A stretch of DNA of 57,790 bases from Phycocordibacter sp964398865 (lineage in GTDB: Bacteria > Patescibacteriota > Minisyncoccia > Phycocordibacterales > Phycocordibacteraceae): contig CAYNOO010000007.1 in NCBI GenBank assembly GCA_964398865.1, forward strand, positions 1-57,790, in the 5' to 3' direction. Shown one piece after another: positions 22,418 through 30,857 of the stretch; position 1 is the first letter of the stretch, and each line of letters starts with the position of its first letter. The notes under the pieces were generated by a model. That model worked only from the letters and a program-made list of their open reading frames with translations. It did no database searches and had not been told where the DNA came from. The position numbers and the translations under genes were made by a program.

Positions 22418-23032
22418 TTAGAAGCCTAAAACTTCTTTCACTAAAACCAGGTGTATGTGCCGATTTGGCATGATTTCTTTTTCGAAAATAAGCATCTTGG
22501 CAATAGTGCTACCCCCACCGCTAACCGACTTCATGCGCGCGTCTTCTAGAGGATAGATGTAGTCGCGAATGCGGGCAAATGCGGCTTCCAATGTCGGCAC
22601 TATTTTATGCGCACCAGCTACCCAGATGACATTGTCACTCGTGAACGCGTAGGATGGGATTTGAGAACCTGAAGCAGAAGCTACTACAGTTTGACCCGCT
22701 TCGGTGATGGCATGAACACTACCGAGGAAGTACTCGGACGATACGCTCAATTTGCGGAGCTTTGTCTGCCTACTCGGATCTTTCTCCGCAACAATAGCCT
22801 CTTTCAAATTCTTCCAAGGATGGGCGCCAGACTTCAAAAGATCCACGAAGCCTATCTGCTGCAATGTCGTAGAGCTGCCTGTCATAACCTCCGCTCCGTC
22901 GGGAATGAGCGACTTTACTTTTTCGAGAGCCTCTTCTTTGGTGTTCACCAGATAGACTGAAACGCCGCGCGGCGTAAAACTAGCAACTGTTTTTTCAATA
23001 ATGTCTGCTGGGGGGAGAATATCGTATTCCAT
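22418..23032 (-). CDS. LUD-domain protein (LutC/YkgG-like)
   Basis: A 204-residue single LUD (DUF162) domain. Landmarks are NTKEEALEKVKSLIPDGAEVMTGSS (30-54), GSVHAITEAGQTVVASASGSQ (104-124) and the IVPTLEAAFARIRDYIYPLED block (143-163). LutC proteins serve with LutA and LutB in L-lactate oxidation, but those partners are absent here, and stand-alone LUD proteins are common without known substrate. A TATAAA hexamer ends 9 bases before the ATG. Divergent from the ECF sigma gene. Confidence 0.85.
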   Translation of the reverse strand: MEYDILPPADIIEKTVASFTPRGVSVYLVNTKEEALEKVKSLIPDGAEVMTGSSTTLQQIGFVDLLKSGAHPWKNLKEAIVAEKDPSRQTKLRKLSVSSEYFLGSVHAITEAGQTVVASASGSQIPSYAFTSDNVIWVAGAHKIVPTLEAAFARIRDYIYPLEDARMKSVSGGGSTIAKMLIFEKEIMPNRHIHLVLVKEVLGF

Positions 23033-23150
23033 GGTTATGTTTTTATAGTAGTAATCGTTAGAGAAAATAAACTGAATATCCTACAAGTAGGAAAAGTATA
23101 ACATACTGCTCTCGTCATGCAGAAGACAGACATGGCATACTGATGCTTAG

Positions 23151-23714
23151 ATGCCGACGGATGATGAGTTAATTTTGTCCTCTATCAAAGGTAGCGAACC
23201 TGCTTTTACAGAGCTGATGAAACGGTATCTAAACCCGGTATACAACTTTGCAGTAAGCCTTACGGGAAACAAGGAGGATGCTGAAGATGTCGCGCAAGAA
23301 ACATTCTTTAAAGCATGGAAGCATCTGAAGCGCTTCAGGACTGGCTCCCCTTTCAAAGCATGGGTCTTCGCAATCGCGAGAAACACCACCATAGACTATG
23401 CGCGAAAGAAAAAACCTGCCCTCTTTGCAGAGTTGACCCGACCGCTCATAGAGGAAGATTTTGAACATACCCTAAGAGATACGGCGGATAACGCCGAAAC
23501 AATCTTTGACCAGGCGATTGATGTAGAAACCGTAGGAAATGCCTTGAGTCGACTCTCGACACCGTATCGTGAAGTACTGACACTGCATTACCGGGAGGAA
23601 TTCACGCTCCAAGAAATAAGCGTGATGCTGAAAATACCCCTCAATACCGTAAAAAGCAGAGACCGCCGTGCGCTCAAAGCCCTCCGAGAGCTCCTTGCAC
23701 CCGAAAGTACTTAA
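23151..23714 (+). CDS. ECF-type RNA polymerase sigma factor
   Basis: A 187-residue sigma factor with only regions 2 and 4. Region 2 has PAFTELMKRYLNPVYNFAVSL, DAEDVAQETFFKAWKHLKRF and the promoter-melting RTGSPFKAWVFAIARNTTIDYARK stretch. Region 4 (about 128-180) has LSTPYREVLTLHYREEFTLQEISVMLKI and NTVKSRDRRALKAL, the -35-binding HTH. It is first in a run of plus-strand membrane genes; the next gene has a short cytosolic head and membrane helices and could be its anti-sigma factor. Confidence 0.93.
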   Translation: MPTDDELILSSIKGSEPAFTELMKRYLNPVYNFAVSLTGNKEDAEDVAQETFFKAWKHLKRFRTGSPFKAWVFAIARNTTIDYARKKKPALFAELTRPLIEEDFEHTLRDTADNAETIFDQAIDVETVGNALSRLSTPYREVLTLHYREEFTLQEISVMLKIPLNTVKSRDRRALKALRELLAPEST

Positions 23715-23733
23715 ATACCGTAGTAGAAAGAGC

Positions 23734-24138
23734 ATGCGAGACATAATACAAAAAGCCAAATATCCCCTTCCGAGCAGGCATCTGGAAGAGAGAATTCTCA
23801 CACGTATAGCGAGAGCAAGGCTTGTCGGTGAGCGTATTCGCGCAGGTCTCTTTGGAGGAACAGTAGTCGCATCGGCTCTCGCTTTCATTCCTGCGGTAAC
23901 ATTCGCGTTACAGGAAATCGCTCATTCTGCATTTTACGATTACGTATCACTTACAGTAACTGACGGCGGAACGCTTATGTCTTCGTGGCATGAGTTCGGA
24001 CTTGCAGTTATAGAATCAGCCCCTATCAACGGGATAATACTGACGCTTAGTCTTGTGCTGGTGTTTATGGCTTCGCTTCGCGCGCTATTCAAGCACACCG
24101 ATACTATCGTTAATAGGCAAAAATCATTCGCAACATAA
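23734..24138 (+). CDS. Membrane protein after the sigma factor, possible anti-sigma
   Basis: A 134-residue protein with a basic cytosolic N-terminus (about 1-38, HLEERILTRIARARL) and hydrophobic segments near 39-62 and 96-118. It starts 19 bases after the sigma stop, the classical place of an anti-sigma factor. It has no zinc-binding HxxxCxxC motif of the ZAS type, so the role rests on position and topology only. No family recognised. Confidence 0.6.
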   Translation: MRDIIQKAKYPLPSRHLEERILTRIARARLVGERIRAGLFGGTVVASALAFIPAVTFALQEIAHSAFYDYVSLTVTDGGTLMSSWHEFGLAVIESAPINGIILTLSLVLVFMASLRALFKHTDTIVNRQKSFAT

Positions 24139-24140
24139 CT

Positions 24141-24617
24141 ATGGATACAAAAAAACTCTTTGAATCAGAAGCATTCCAGAGAAGCGTGATCGGAGTCGGC
24201 ATAGCGCTCGCTGTGCTTGTGGTCTTTCAAGCGGGCGTATTCGTCGGATTTCATAAAGCTGGTTTTTCATACCGCATGGGTGATAACTACTATCGTGCAT
24301 TTGGAGTAGCTCAAGGTCCTTTTCCTCACGAGTTCGTTGCTGATTTTCCGAATGCTCACGGCGCAATAGGAAAGATAGTGAGCGTCCAACTTCCCACGTT
24401 CGTGATTGAAGAGGAGAATCATAGCGAAAAAGTAATCCTTCTAACAGGAAACACCGCTATCAGACGCCTCAAAGGCGTTGCGACTACGAGCGACATCGTG
24501 CCAGGAGAATTTGCGGTTGTTATCGGCGCACCGAACGATAACGCAGAAGTAGAGGCAGCATTGGTGCGACTCTTACCTCCGCCGAGCACATTCGATATAC
24601 CCGTCAATCAACAATAA
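24141..24617 (+). CDS. Membrane-anchored protein with extracytoplasmic beta domain
   Basis: A 158-residue protein with one N-terminal helix (about 16-37) and an outer domain, IGKIVSVQLPTFVIEEENHSEKVILLTGNT, then DIVPGEFAVVIGAPNDNAEVEAALV. The pattern of a short OB-like barrel is close to DUF5666, which also occurs in the gene at 28426. It starts 2 bases after the previous stop and precedes the MacA-like adaptor by 12 bases, so it is part of the sigma-exporter transcript. Confidence 0.65.
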   Translation: MDTKKLFESEAFQRSVIGVGIALAVLVVFQAGVFVGFHKAGFSYRMGDNYYRAFGVAQGPFPHEFVADFPNAHGAIGKIVSVQLPTFVIEEENHSEKVILLTGNTAIRRLKGVATTSDIVPGEFAVVIGAPNDNAEVEAALVRLLPPPSTFDIPVNQQ

Positions 24618-24629
24618 CCTTTCTATCGC

Positions 24630-26420
24630 ATGACTTCACTCATAAAAAAAATATCAGGTTTTTCATTTAAGAAAGTGCGAACATACATTGTTGCGCACAA
24701 GATTATTTCAGCAGTCGCTCTCCTAGTTCTGTTGGGCGGAGGATACTGGGGATATAGCGCACTCACCAGCACTAAAGGCGATACGCGCTACGTGCTCGGC
24801 ACGGTAACGAGAGGCACGATCGTGGCGAGCGTATCAGCCAGCGGTCAGGTTTCAACTTCAAATCAGATAGATATAAAACCTAAGGTGTCTGGCGAGATAA
24901 CATGGGTTGCTGTAAAAGCTGGTGATTACGTCTACGCGGGGCAAGCACTCATCGCTATAGACAATACCGACGCCAAGAATGCCGTCGCCAATGCAGAGCA
25001 ATCACTACAAGCTTCTCGATTAGAGCTCGAGAGAGATGAAGCGGCGGCGCCTATAGACTATCAGAAACAAGTGGAAGCACTTGCTGCCGCAAAAGAAGAT
25101 CTGGTAACCGACTATAACGATACTTATAACAAGCTCTCTGACACATATCTCGATCTGCCGGAAGTGATGACCGGTATGGAAGGAATACTCTATGGGCACG
25201 ACATCAGCACAAACGGCGGACAATGGAACGTGGATGTCCTCTTGAACATGTTCACGAAGGCTGATGACAGTGTAAAGATAACCACGTTTGCCGACAGTGC
25301 AAAAGCTGATTACCTAAGCGCGAGAACAAAATATGATGCAAGCATCCTTGCGTACAAGCAAACAGTGCGTTCCTCTTCTGCAAGCGATCTGGAGACTCTT
25401 CTTTCAAAATCAATAGATACGACGACAGCGATTGCGCAATCACTGCAAAGCGAATTGAATTTTCTCAGCGCCGCGACTGATCTTGCAGAGCTGAACAATC
25501 GCAAGCTCCCTACAGCCGTCAGCGTTCTGCAGACGAACGCGCGCACCTATCTCACAAGCGTTAATAGCCATCTCTCCACGCTCCTCGCCCAAAAGAAATC
25601 GCTCACGACCGGGAAACAAGCAATAACGACCGCCGAACAGAATATAACGCTTCTCCAAGTAGGTAATCCGAATGGCAGCGATCCCATCAGCCTTCAGATC
25701 GCTAAGAACAACTTGAAGACACAAGAGCAGAATCTTGCGCAGCTCCAACAGGCACTCTCAGAGCACACGGTGGTCGCCCCCTTCGATGGCATGCTTTCTG
25801 TGGTATCAGCAAAAAAAGGAGATACCGCTTCAGGTGCAATAGCAACCATTATCACCACTCAGAAGATTGCCGCGATCACCTTGAATGAAGTGGACGCTGC
25901 TAAGGTAAAGCTCGGAGATAAGGCAACACTTTCTTTCGACGCAATAGATACCCTGACATTAACCGGGAAAGTTTCGGAGATAGATGCCGTGGGTACGGTG
26001 TCCCAAGGCGTCGTATCCTATAACCTTAAGATCACCTTTGATACGCAGGATGCGCGCGTGAAGCCAGGGATGACCGTAAATGCCACTATCCAAAGCGCCA
26101 CTAAGCAAGACGCTCTTATGGTGCCGTCAAGTGCTGTGAAAACGCAAAATGGCGTGAGCTATGTACAGGTGTTCAATCCCCCTCTTGAAAACATAGGAGC
26201 CGGAGGGGTCATATCAAAAATACCTCCAAAGCAAGTTGCAGTAGAGACAGGAATTTCCGATGACACTAACATAGAGATCGTGTCCGGTCTTTCGGAAAAC
26301 GATCAAATAGTTACGCGCATCACTCTTCCTGGCGCCACAGCACCTACACAAAGCAGCGCCGCAAGAACCGGAACGCAGGGAGGAGGCTTCACGGGAGGAG
26401 CGACTCAGATACGTCTCTAA
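24630..26420 (+). CDS. MacA/HlyD-type periplasmic adaptor
   Basis: A 596-residue membrane-fusion protein with an N-terminal helix (about 28-48). The first half of the biotinyl-lipoyl domain is at GQVSTSNQIDIKPKVSGEI and VKAGDYVYAGQALIAID (about 76-112). A long coiled-coil hairpin (about 118-380) follows, longer than in proteobacterial MacA. The lipoyl half returns at SEHTVVAPFDGMLSVVSAKKGD, then the barrel and membrane-proximal domains. The tail is G/T-rich. It is followed by the matching ATPase and permease genes. In a single-membrane cell it would reach into the wall or surface layer. Confidence 0.9.
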   Translation: MTSLIKKISGFSFKKVRTYIVAHKIISAVALLVLLGGGYWGYSALTSTKGDTRYVLGTVTRGTIVASVSASGQVSTSNQIDIKPKVSGEITWVAVKAGDYVYAGQALIAIDNTDAKNAVANAEQSLQASRLELERDEAAAPIDYQKQVEALAAAKEDLVTDYNDTYNKLSDTYLDLPEVMTGMEGILYGHDISTNGGQWNVDVLLNMFTKADDSVKITTFADSAKADYLSARTKYDASILAYKQTVRSSSASDLETLLSKSIDTTTAIAQSLQSELNFLSAATDLAELNNRKLPTAVSVLQTNARTYLTSVNSHLSTLLAQKKSLTTGKQAITTAEQNITLLQVGNPNGSDPISLQIAKNNLKTQEQNLAQLQQALSEHTVVAPFDGMLSVVSAKKGDTASGAIATIITTQKIAAITLNEVDAAKVKLGDKATLSFDAIDTLTLTGKVSEIDAVGTVSQGVVSYNLKITFDTQDARVKPGMTVNATIQSATKQDALMVPSSAVKTQNGVSYVQVFNPPLENIGAGGVISKIPPKQVAVETGISDDTNIEIVSGLSENDQIVTRITLPGATAPTQSSAARTGTQGGGFTGGATQIRL

Positions 26421-26442
26421 AGAGGGCATCAACATCAGGAAA

Positions 26443-27156
26443 ATGATTGAAATCAAGAACATCACGAAAACCTATGGCGCTGGCGATATGGCTTTCCAGG
26501 CACTCAAAGGAGTCTCCTTCACCATTAACGAAGGCGAATTCGTCGCCATCATGGGACCATCAGGGTCAGGCAAATCAACCTTGATGCATATCCTTGGATG
26601 CCTCGACACCACCACATCGGGTTCGTACTTCCTTGATAGCAAGGATGTCTCAACCATGAACGACGAAGAGCTCGCGGATGTACGAAAAGACAAAATCGGA
26701 TTCGTCTTCCAGGCGTTCAATCTATTACCTCGCACCACCGTACTTCGAAATGTGATGCTCCCGTTAGTGTACGCAGGCGTGCACGAAGAAGAACGCATGG
26801 AAAGGGCTGGTGATGCTCTTCGCGCCGCCGGTCTTGGAGAAACGTATTTCACACACCGATCCAATGAGCTCTCAGGAGGGCAAATACAGCGAGTCGCCAT
26901 CGCACGAGCTCTCGTTAATCAGCCTTCGCTTATTCTTGCAGATGAACCCACTGGAAACCTAGACACGAAAACCGGTGAGATTGTACTTGGCACATTTCAA
27001 GAACTCAATGAATCGCACGGGCGCACTATCATCCTCATCACGCATGAACACGATGTCGCCCTGCATGCCGCGCGCATCATAACGCTCCGCGATGGTGAGA
27101 TACTCTCAGACACTAAGTCACACGCGCGGAAACGCGCTCTACACCATGACGCTTAA
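26443..27156 (+). CDS. MacB/LolD-type ABC ATPase
   Basis: A 237-residue nucleotide-binding subunit with Walker A GPSGSGKST (38-46), Q-loop VFQAFNLLPR, signature LSGGQIQR (143-150), Walker B LILADE (163-168) and H-loop ITHEHD. It belongs to the LolD/MacB/FtsE group that pairs with FtsX-like permeases. It is the middle gene of adaptor-ATPase-permease; in Proteobacteria the last two are fused as MacB, here they are separate. The 3' end overlaps the permease start by 11 bases. Confidence 0.95.
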   Translation: MIEIKNITKTYGAGDMAFQALKGVSFTINEGEFVAIMGPSGSGKSTLMHILGCLDTTTSGSYFLDSKDVSTMNDEELADVRKDKIGFVFQAFNLLPRTTVLRNVMLPLVYAGVHEEERMERAGDALRAAGLGETYFTHRSNELSGGQIQRVAIARALVNQPSLILADEPTGNLDTKTGEIVLGTFQELNESHGRTIILITHEHDVALHAARIITLRDGEILSDTKSHARKRALHHDA

Positions 27157-28372
27157 AGATCTCCTCCAGGAAACCTACACCGCCCTTTCAGCAAACAAGA
27201 TTCGCTCGGGGCTTACTATTCTTGGCATTGTTATAGGCATTTCTTCAGTCATCGCCATGGTGTCTATCGGCACCGGTGCCTCTAAATCAATCTCCTCAAG
27301 CATACAGTCGCTAGGCTCTAATCTCATCCAGGTCACTCCGGGAGCACAACGAAGCCAAGGTTTTCAGGCAAGCGCTGGGCGTGGAAGTGCGAAGACGCTT
27401 ACTCAAGGAGACGCGGACGCAATCGCAAACACAGTCGCCAACGTGCTAGCAGTTGACTCTGAAGTTTCTGGACGCTATCAGATAACAGCGAAAGGAACCA
27501 ACACCAACACCTCAGTGACCGGTGTTACTTCAGCGTATCCTCAAGTGCGCAACATAGAAGTGGAGGAGGGTTCATTCCTCTCCGATACCCAGAATGAATC
27601 GGCCGCAAAAGTCGCAGTGATAGGACCGACAACACGCGATGACCTCTTTGGCGTTGACGCTACGGGAGTAGTAGGACAAACCATCCGCATACGGGGAATG
27701 GAGTTTAAAGTGATCGGCATCACGAAACCCAAGGGCGGTAGCAGCTTCTCAAACCAGGACGACGTCGTCTATATCCCCGTAAAGAGCGCGCAACGTTATT
27801 TCTCGGGTGACCAATATCTTTCAACTATCGCAGTACAAGCTCTATCATCTGAAACCATGAGCACGGTTCAGGAAGACGTGACGAATCTACTTCTTGAGCG
27901 ACACCACATCAGCGACTCAACTGAAGCAGATTTCAGCGTATTAAATCAGAACGACATACTCTCAACCGCTTCTTCCGTCACCAATACTCTTACCTATCTC
28001 CTCGCGGCAGTCGCTGGTATCTCGCTCGTCGTCGGAGGCATCGGCATCATGAACATGATGCTCACTACCGTCACAGAGCGCACACGCGAAATCGGTTTAA
28101 GGAAAGCAATTGGCGCACGAAAGAGCGACATCGAGAAACAATTCCTTATAGAGGCGATCGCCCTCACGCTCATCGGCGGCACGATTGGTATCGTGTTGGG
28201 CTGGCTTATTGCGTTAGCTGTCAATCTGACCGGCTTACTACAAACAAGTGTATCTCTCTCTTCCGTTCTTCTGGCGTTCGGAGTTTCAGCTCTTATCGGC
28301 ATCGTCTTTGGATATTACCCAGCACGCCGGGCGGCTTCTTTAAGCCCCATAGAAGCACTGCGTTATGAATAG
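27146..28372 (+). CDS. MacB/FtsX-type ABC permease
   Basis: A 408-residue permease with one N-terminal helix (about 22-44), a large outer domain (about 45-275: MacB_PCD type, with GRGSAKTLTQGDADAI) and three C-terminal helices. The last are within the FtsX motif region NMMLTTVTERTREIGLRKAI and the closing YYPARRAASLSPIEALRYE. The ATG at 27146 (MTLKDLLQET) fits the family start and overlaps the ATPase gene by 11 bases. Mechanotransmission-type export of peptides or lipoproteins is the usual role; substrate unknown. Confidence 0.93.
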   Translation: MTLKDLLQETYTALSANKIRSGLTILGIVIGISSVIAMVSIGTGASKSISSSIQSLGSNLIQVTPGAQRSQGFQASAGRGSAKTLTQGDADAIANTVANVLAVDSEVSGRYQITAKGTNTNTSVTGVTSAYPQVRNIEVEEGSFLSDTQNESAAKVAVIGPTTRDDLFGVDATGVVGQTIRIRGMEFKVIGITKPKGGSSFSNQDDVVYIPVKSAQRYFSGDQYLSTIAVQALSSETMSTVQEDVTNLLLERHHISDSTEADFSVLNQNDILSTASSVTNTLTYLLAAVAGISLVVGGIGIMNMMLTTVTERTREIGLRKAIGARKSDIEKQFLIEAIALTLIGGTIGIVLGWLIALAVNLTGLLQTSVSLSSVLLAFGVSALIGIVFGYYPARRAASLSPIEALRYE

Positions 28373-28425
28373 CACCCAAAACTGACAGAAGAACGTAGTA
28401 CTAGCATTACTCTCATCTATTCATT

Positions 28426-28866
28426 ATGGATAAAGAAAAGAAGAATCATTCTAAGACAATCATCGCAACTGTAGCAGTACTTATTCTTTTGGGCGCTTCA
28501 TTCTATGGCGGCACAGTCTATGCTAAAACGCAGAGCACGCGAGGCTTCATGGGTGCGAACGGAGGAGGTCAATTTACTGCCGGGCAACGAGCAGGAACCG
28601 GAATGCGCAGCATGGGAGGCTTCACTGCCGGAGAGATTATTTCCAAAGACGACACGAGTATGACGCTTAAGATGCCAGACGGGAGCACTAAGATTGTTCT
28701 TATGGGAAGTACAACGAAAGTGACGAAATCAACAGACGGCTCTCTCACTGATTTGGCGGTAGGAACGAATGTCACGGTTACCGGCACGCCTAATAGCGAT
28801 AAGAGCGTCACTGCAACATCCGTAGAGATACGACCAGCAAAACAGCCTGCACTTCCAACAGAATAA
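28426..28866 (+). CDS. Membrane-anchored DUF5666-like protein
   Basis: A 146-residue protein: one N-terminal helix (about 11-30), a G/Q-rich linker, then TAGEIISKDDTSMTLKMPDGSTKIVLM and GTNVTVTGTPNSDKSVTATSVEI, two halves of the short DUF5666 beta barrel. It follows the MacB-type permease by 53 bases. Related domain architecture is seen in the gene at 24141, so the exporter is bracketed by two such proteins. Function not established; they may bind the exported substrate or stabilise the complex. Confidence 0.7.
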   Translation: MDKEKKNHSKTIIATVAVLILLGASFYGGTVYAKTQSTRGFMGANGGGQFTAGQRAGTGMRSMGGFTAGEIISKDDTSMTLKMPDGSTKIVLMGSTTKVTKSTDGSLTDLAVGTNVTVTGTPNSDKSVTATSVEIRPAKQPALPTE

Positions 28867-28909
28867 GCGCGCGTTATACTGAGCGCATAATAAAAAGTAA
28901 CGTTGTAGT

Positions 28910-29374
28910 ATGAAGAAAAACACACTCATCATAGTCATCGTTCTTGCAATTCTTGCCCTGGGTGCCTGGTACTACTTTTCACAACATCCGGCTACACAGG
29001 TTCCTAACGAGAATGAGTCTCCTGTTACCGATGATACGTCCGCGCTTCCAGCGGGAGGAATGGAAACTGGAGAAATTCCCTCTGACACGAGCGCGGGAGT
29101 AAAAGAGTTCACCATTGCAAGCGACCACTTCTCATTCATACCAAATGCCATTACGGTGAAGAAGGGCGATCACGTAAAAATAACCTTCGCAAACTCAGTA
29201 GGCACACACGATCTCAAAATAGACGAATTCAATGTTGGAACGCCACTTCTTGGTAGTGGAGAAAAGGCTACGATTGAATTCGTAGCAGATAAGACTGGCT
29301 CCTTCCAGTACTACTGCTCGGTTGGCAACCACCGCGCCATGGGCATGTGGGGCACTCTCACAGTGAGTGAATAG
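28910..29374 (+). CDS. Membrane-anchored cupredoxin
   Basis: A 154-residue protein with an N-terminal helix (5-23), an acidic linker and a plastocyanin/azurin-like domain (about 64-153). Type 1 copper ligands are all visible: H100 in SVGTHDL, then C136, H141 and M146 in YYCSVGNHRAMGM. Electron transfer or copper binding outside the membrane is the expected role. It closes the sigma-MacAB plus-strand run and may be part of a copper or redox envelope response. A TATACT hexamer lies about 30 bases upstream. Confidence 0.85.
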   Translation: MKKNTLIIVIVLAILALGAWYYFSQHPATQVPNENESPVTDDTSALPAGGMETGEIPSDTSAGVKEFTIASDHFSFIPNAITVKKGDHVKITFANSVGTHDLKIDEFNVGTPLLGSGEKATIEFVADKTGSFQYYCSVGNHRAMGMWGTLTVSE

Positions 29375-29398
29375 TTAGTTAAAAAACTCCAAAATTCT

Positions 29399-29424
29399 CA
29401 CTGATTTGATATATCAAATCAGTG
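29399..29424. repeat. 26-base palindrome, second TGATTTGATATATCA site
   Basis: CACTGATTTGATA mirrored by TATCAAATCAGTG, no loop. The core TGATTTGATATATCA is shared with the palindrome at 2771-2815. It lies 24 bases after the cupredoxin stop, and a true hairpin terminator follows at 29436. Confidence 0.8.
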
Positions 29425-29435
29425 GCATACCTTAA

Positions 29436-29462
29436 AAAAGAGCCACTTCTGGTGGCTCTTTT
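29436..29462. terminator. Bidirectional rho-independent terminator
   Basis: AAGAGCCAC (29438-29446) pairs with GTGGCTCTT (29452-29460), flanked by A- and T-runs. It ends the sigma-MacAB-cupredoxin transcript. Confidence 0.85.
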
Positions 29463-29642
29463 GGTTATGGTCTCTGAGGGTCTGTCGCGGCGGCGTACTG
29501 ATCGAAATATCGGGCTCTTTTTGAATCTCCGCCACTTCTAAAGTCAGAGGCTCTCCGCCTATAATTTTCTGCTTGTTCTCTTAATGTTGGGTATTGCCAC
29601 ACCGGACCTTCTCATCCTGCACCTAAACTTGATCGAGCCATA

Positions 29643-29930
29643 TTATAGAAGGAAGTAACGAAAGCCACATCGAGCATTTATCTCAGCTATCTGCGCTCTA
29701 TATTGACTTATCAACCGATTACATCGCGCAGCCTCTGCGACATAAGGTGCATCTACAGGAAACGGGAAAAGTTCGTCAAGCATTTTTGACCGAGCAGAAT
29801 CACGTTTTTGGCTGCAGTGACGGATCTTAATTGATAATGCAGAGATTTCGGCTCTTCCAGCTCTCTGAGCTGGTGTGTATTCTTGATCTACTGTCGCGTG
29901 TCCTCGTTCCGCAGCTAAATTTTCAGCCAT
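29643..29930 (-). CDS. Hypothetical protein, 95 residues, probable helical hairpin
   Basis: A soluble, alanine- and arginine-rich protein with two likely helices (RAEISALSIKIRHCSQKR and AARCNRLISQYRAQIAEI) that could form a coiled coil. No family recognised. Support for its being real: TAGAAT ends 7 bases before the ATG, the window's leaderless pattern. It is isolated: 268 bases without a gene lie downstream, holding only the palindrome and terminator. Confidence 0.5.
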   Translation of the reverse strand: MAENLAAERGHATVDQEYTPAQRAGRAEISALSIKIRHCSQKRDSARSKMLDELFPFPVDAPYVAEAARCNRLISQYRAQIAEINARCGFRYFLL

Positions 29931-29993
29931 ATGATTGATTCTAAAATAACACCTCCAGCGCGATGTGTCAAATCAATGAATCTCCCTTCCCTT

Positions 29994-30374
29994 CTATTCT
30001 TCTTGAGGTAATCCGTCGGTAATAGATACCCACGGAAGCTTTTGGGAAACCCAGATATGTTTTTCTAGTTGAAAATTATCAGGATTATCAAACGCTCCGA
30101 CCGGCATAAAAACGGTATCGGCTGAATCTACGTACGAATAGGTGACCGGAGAACTACACGTTTCGCAGAAAGAACGCTCCACCTTAGCGGATGATTGATA
30201 TTTCTTTGGAATTCCTTGAAGAAAAATGAGAGCGCTTGCATCATATCCCGCCCATACGGTGTATGGCGCGCCGCTTAGCTTACGGCAATCGATGCAATGA
30301 CAAGCTCCAACCCATGTAGGGTCTGTATCCGTCTTGAAACGAATTTCTCCGCAATGACAACCTCCCTCTCCCAT
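29994..30374 (-). CDS. GFA/CENP-V domain protein
   Basis: A 126-residue zinc-binding Mss4-like fold. Cysteine pairs are GGCHCGEIRF (4-13), GACHCIDCRKLSGAPY (33-48) and ETCSSPV (about 91-97). The family is named after a glutathione-dependent formaldehyde-activating enzyme, but most members lack a proven reaction. It starts 6 bases after the DUF2231 gene stops and is co-transcribed with it. Confidence 0.9.
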   Translation of the reverse strand: MGEGGCHCGEIRFKTDTDPTWVGACHCIDCRKLSGAPYTVWAGYDASALIFLQGIPKKYQSSAKVERSFCETCSSPVTYSYVDSADTVFMPVGAFDNPDNFQLEKHIWVSQKLPWVSITDGLPQEE

Positions 30375-30379
30375 AGCGA

Positions 30380-30835
30380 CTAGTGGTGAAAACCGAAGAA
30401 AGAGCTCACAAAGCTCGTTATTGGGTCAGCGTGGTATCCGTACACCATAGCAGCGCCCAGAGCTCCTTGCACGATAAGAGCAATAAGTCCGAGGGTCGCA
30501 AGTAATTTTTGAAAACCTCTTAAGAGCTTCTGATGGGTGAAAGGGCGGAAATGATTCCAAAGTGCAAGAAAAGAAGCAATTGAGAATAGTACAAGTATCG
30601 TGAATGCCCCGGCACGGTGGAAAGGAAGAACCACGTTTTCTCCATCCATCTGCGCTGCCATGAGTCCGGTCACCATTGCAGGTAGGATAGAGAGCGTCCC
30701 AGCATAAAGCAGGAAGTGCTTTATCTGCGTCCATGCCACTTTCGGAAAAAACTGTACTAGAGGTAGAAGTTCTACAAGGCTGTAAAACGTTAAAAGTGCG
30801 ATTGGAAAATGAACGAAGGCGGGGTGTATATTCAT
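30380..30835 (-). CDS. DUF2231 membrane protein
   Basis: A 151-residue protein with four hydrophobic segments, opening MNIHPAFVHFPIALL, the hallmark H-x-x-x-VHFP start of DUF2231, and holding a conserved LPFHRAGAF histidine. The His pattern hints at haem or metal binding, as in related cytochrome-like domains; not proven. The ATG at 30835 is chosen for this motif and because an extended -10 (TGA-TATACT) ends 7 bases before it, so the mRNA is leaderless. Confidence 0.85.
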   Translation of the reverse strand: MNIHPAFVHFPIALLTFYSLVELLPLVQFFPKVAWTQIKHFLLYAGTLSILPAMVTGLMAAQMDGENVVLPFHRAGAFTILVLFSIASFLALWNHFRPFTHQKLLRGFQKLLATLGLIALIVQGALGAAMVYGYHADPITSFVSSFFGFHH

Positions 30836-30857
30836 GGATTCTAGTATATCAACCTGG

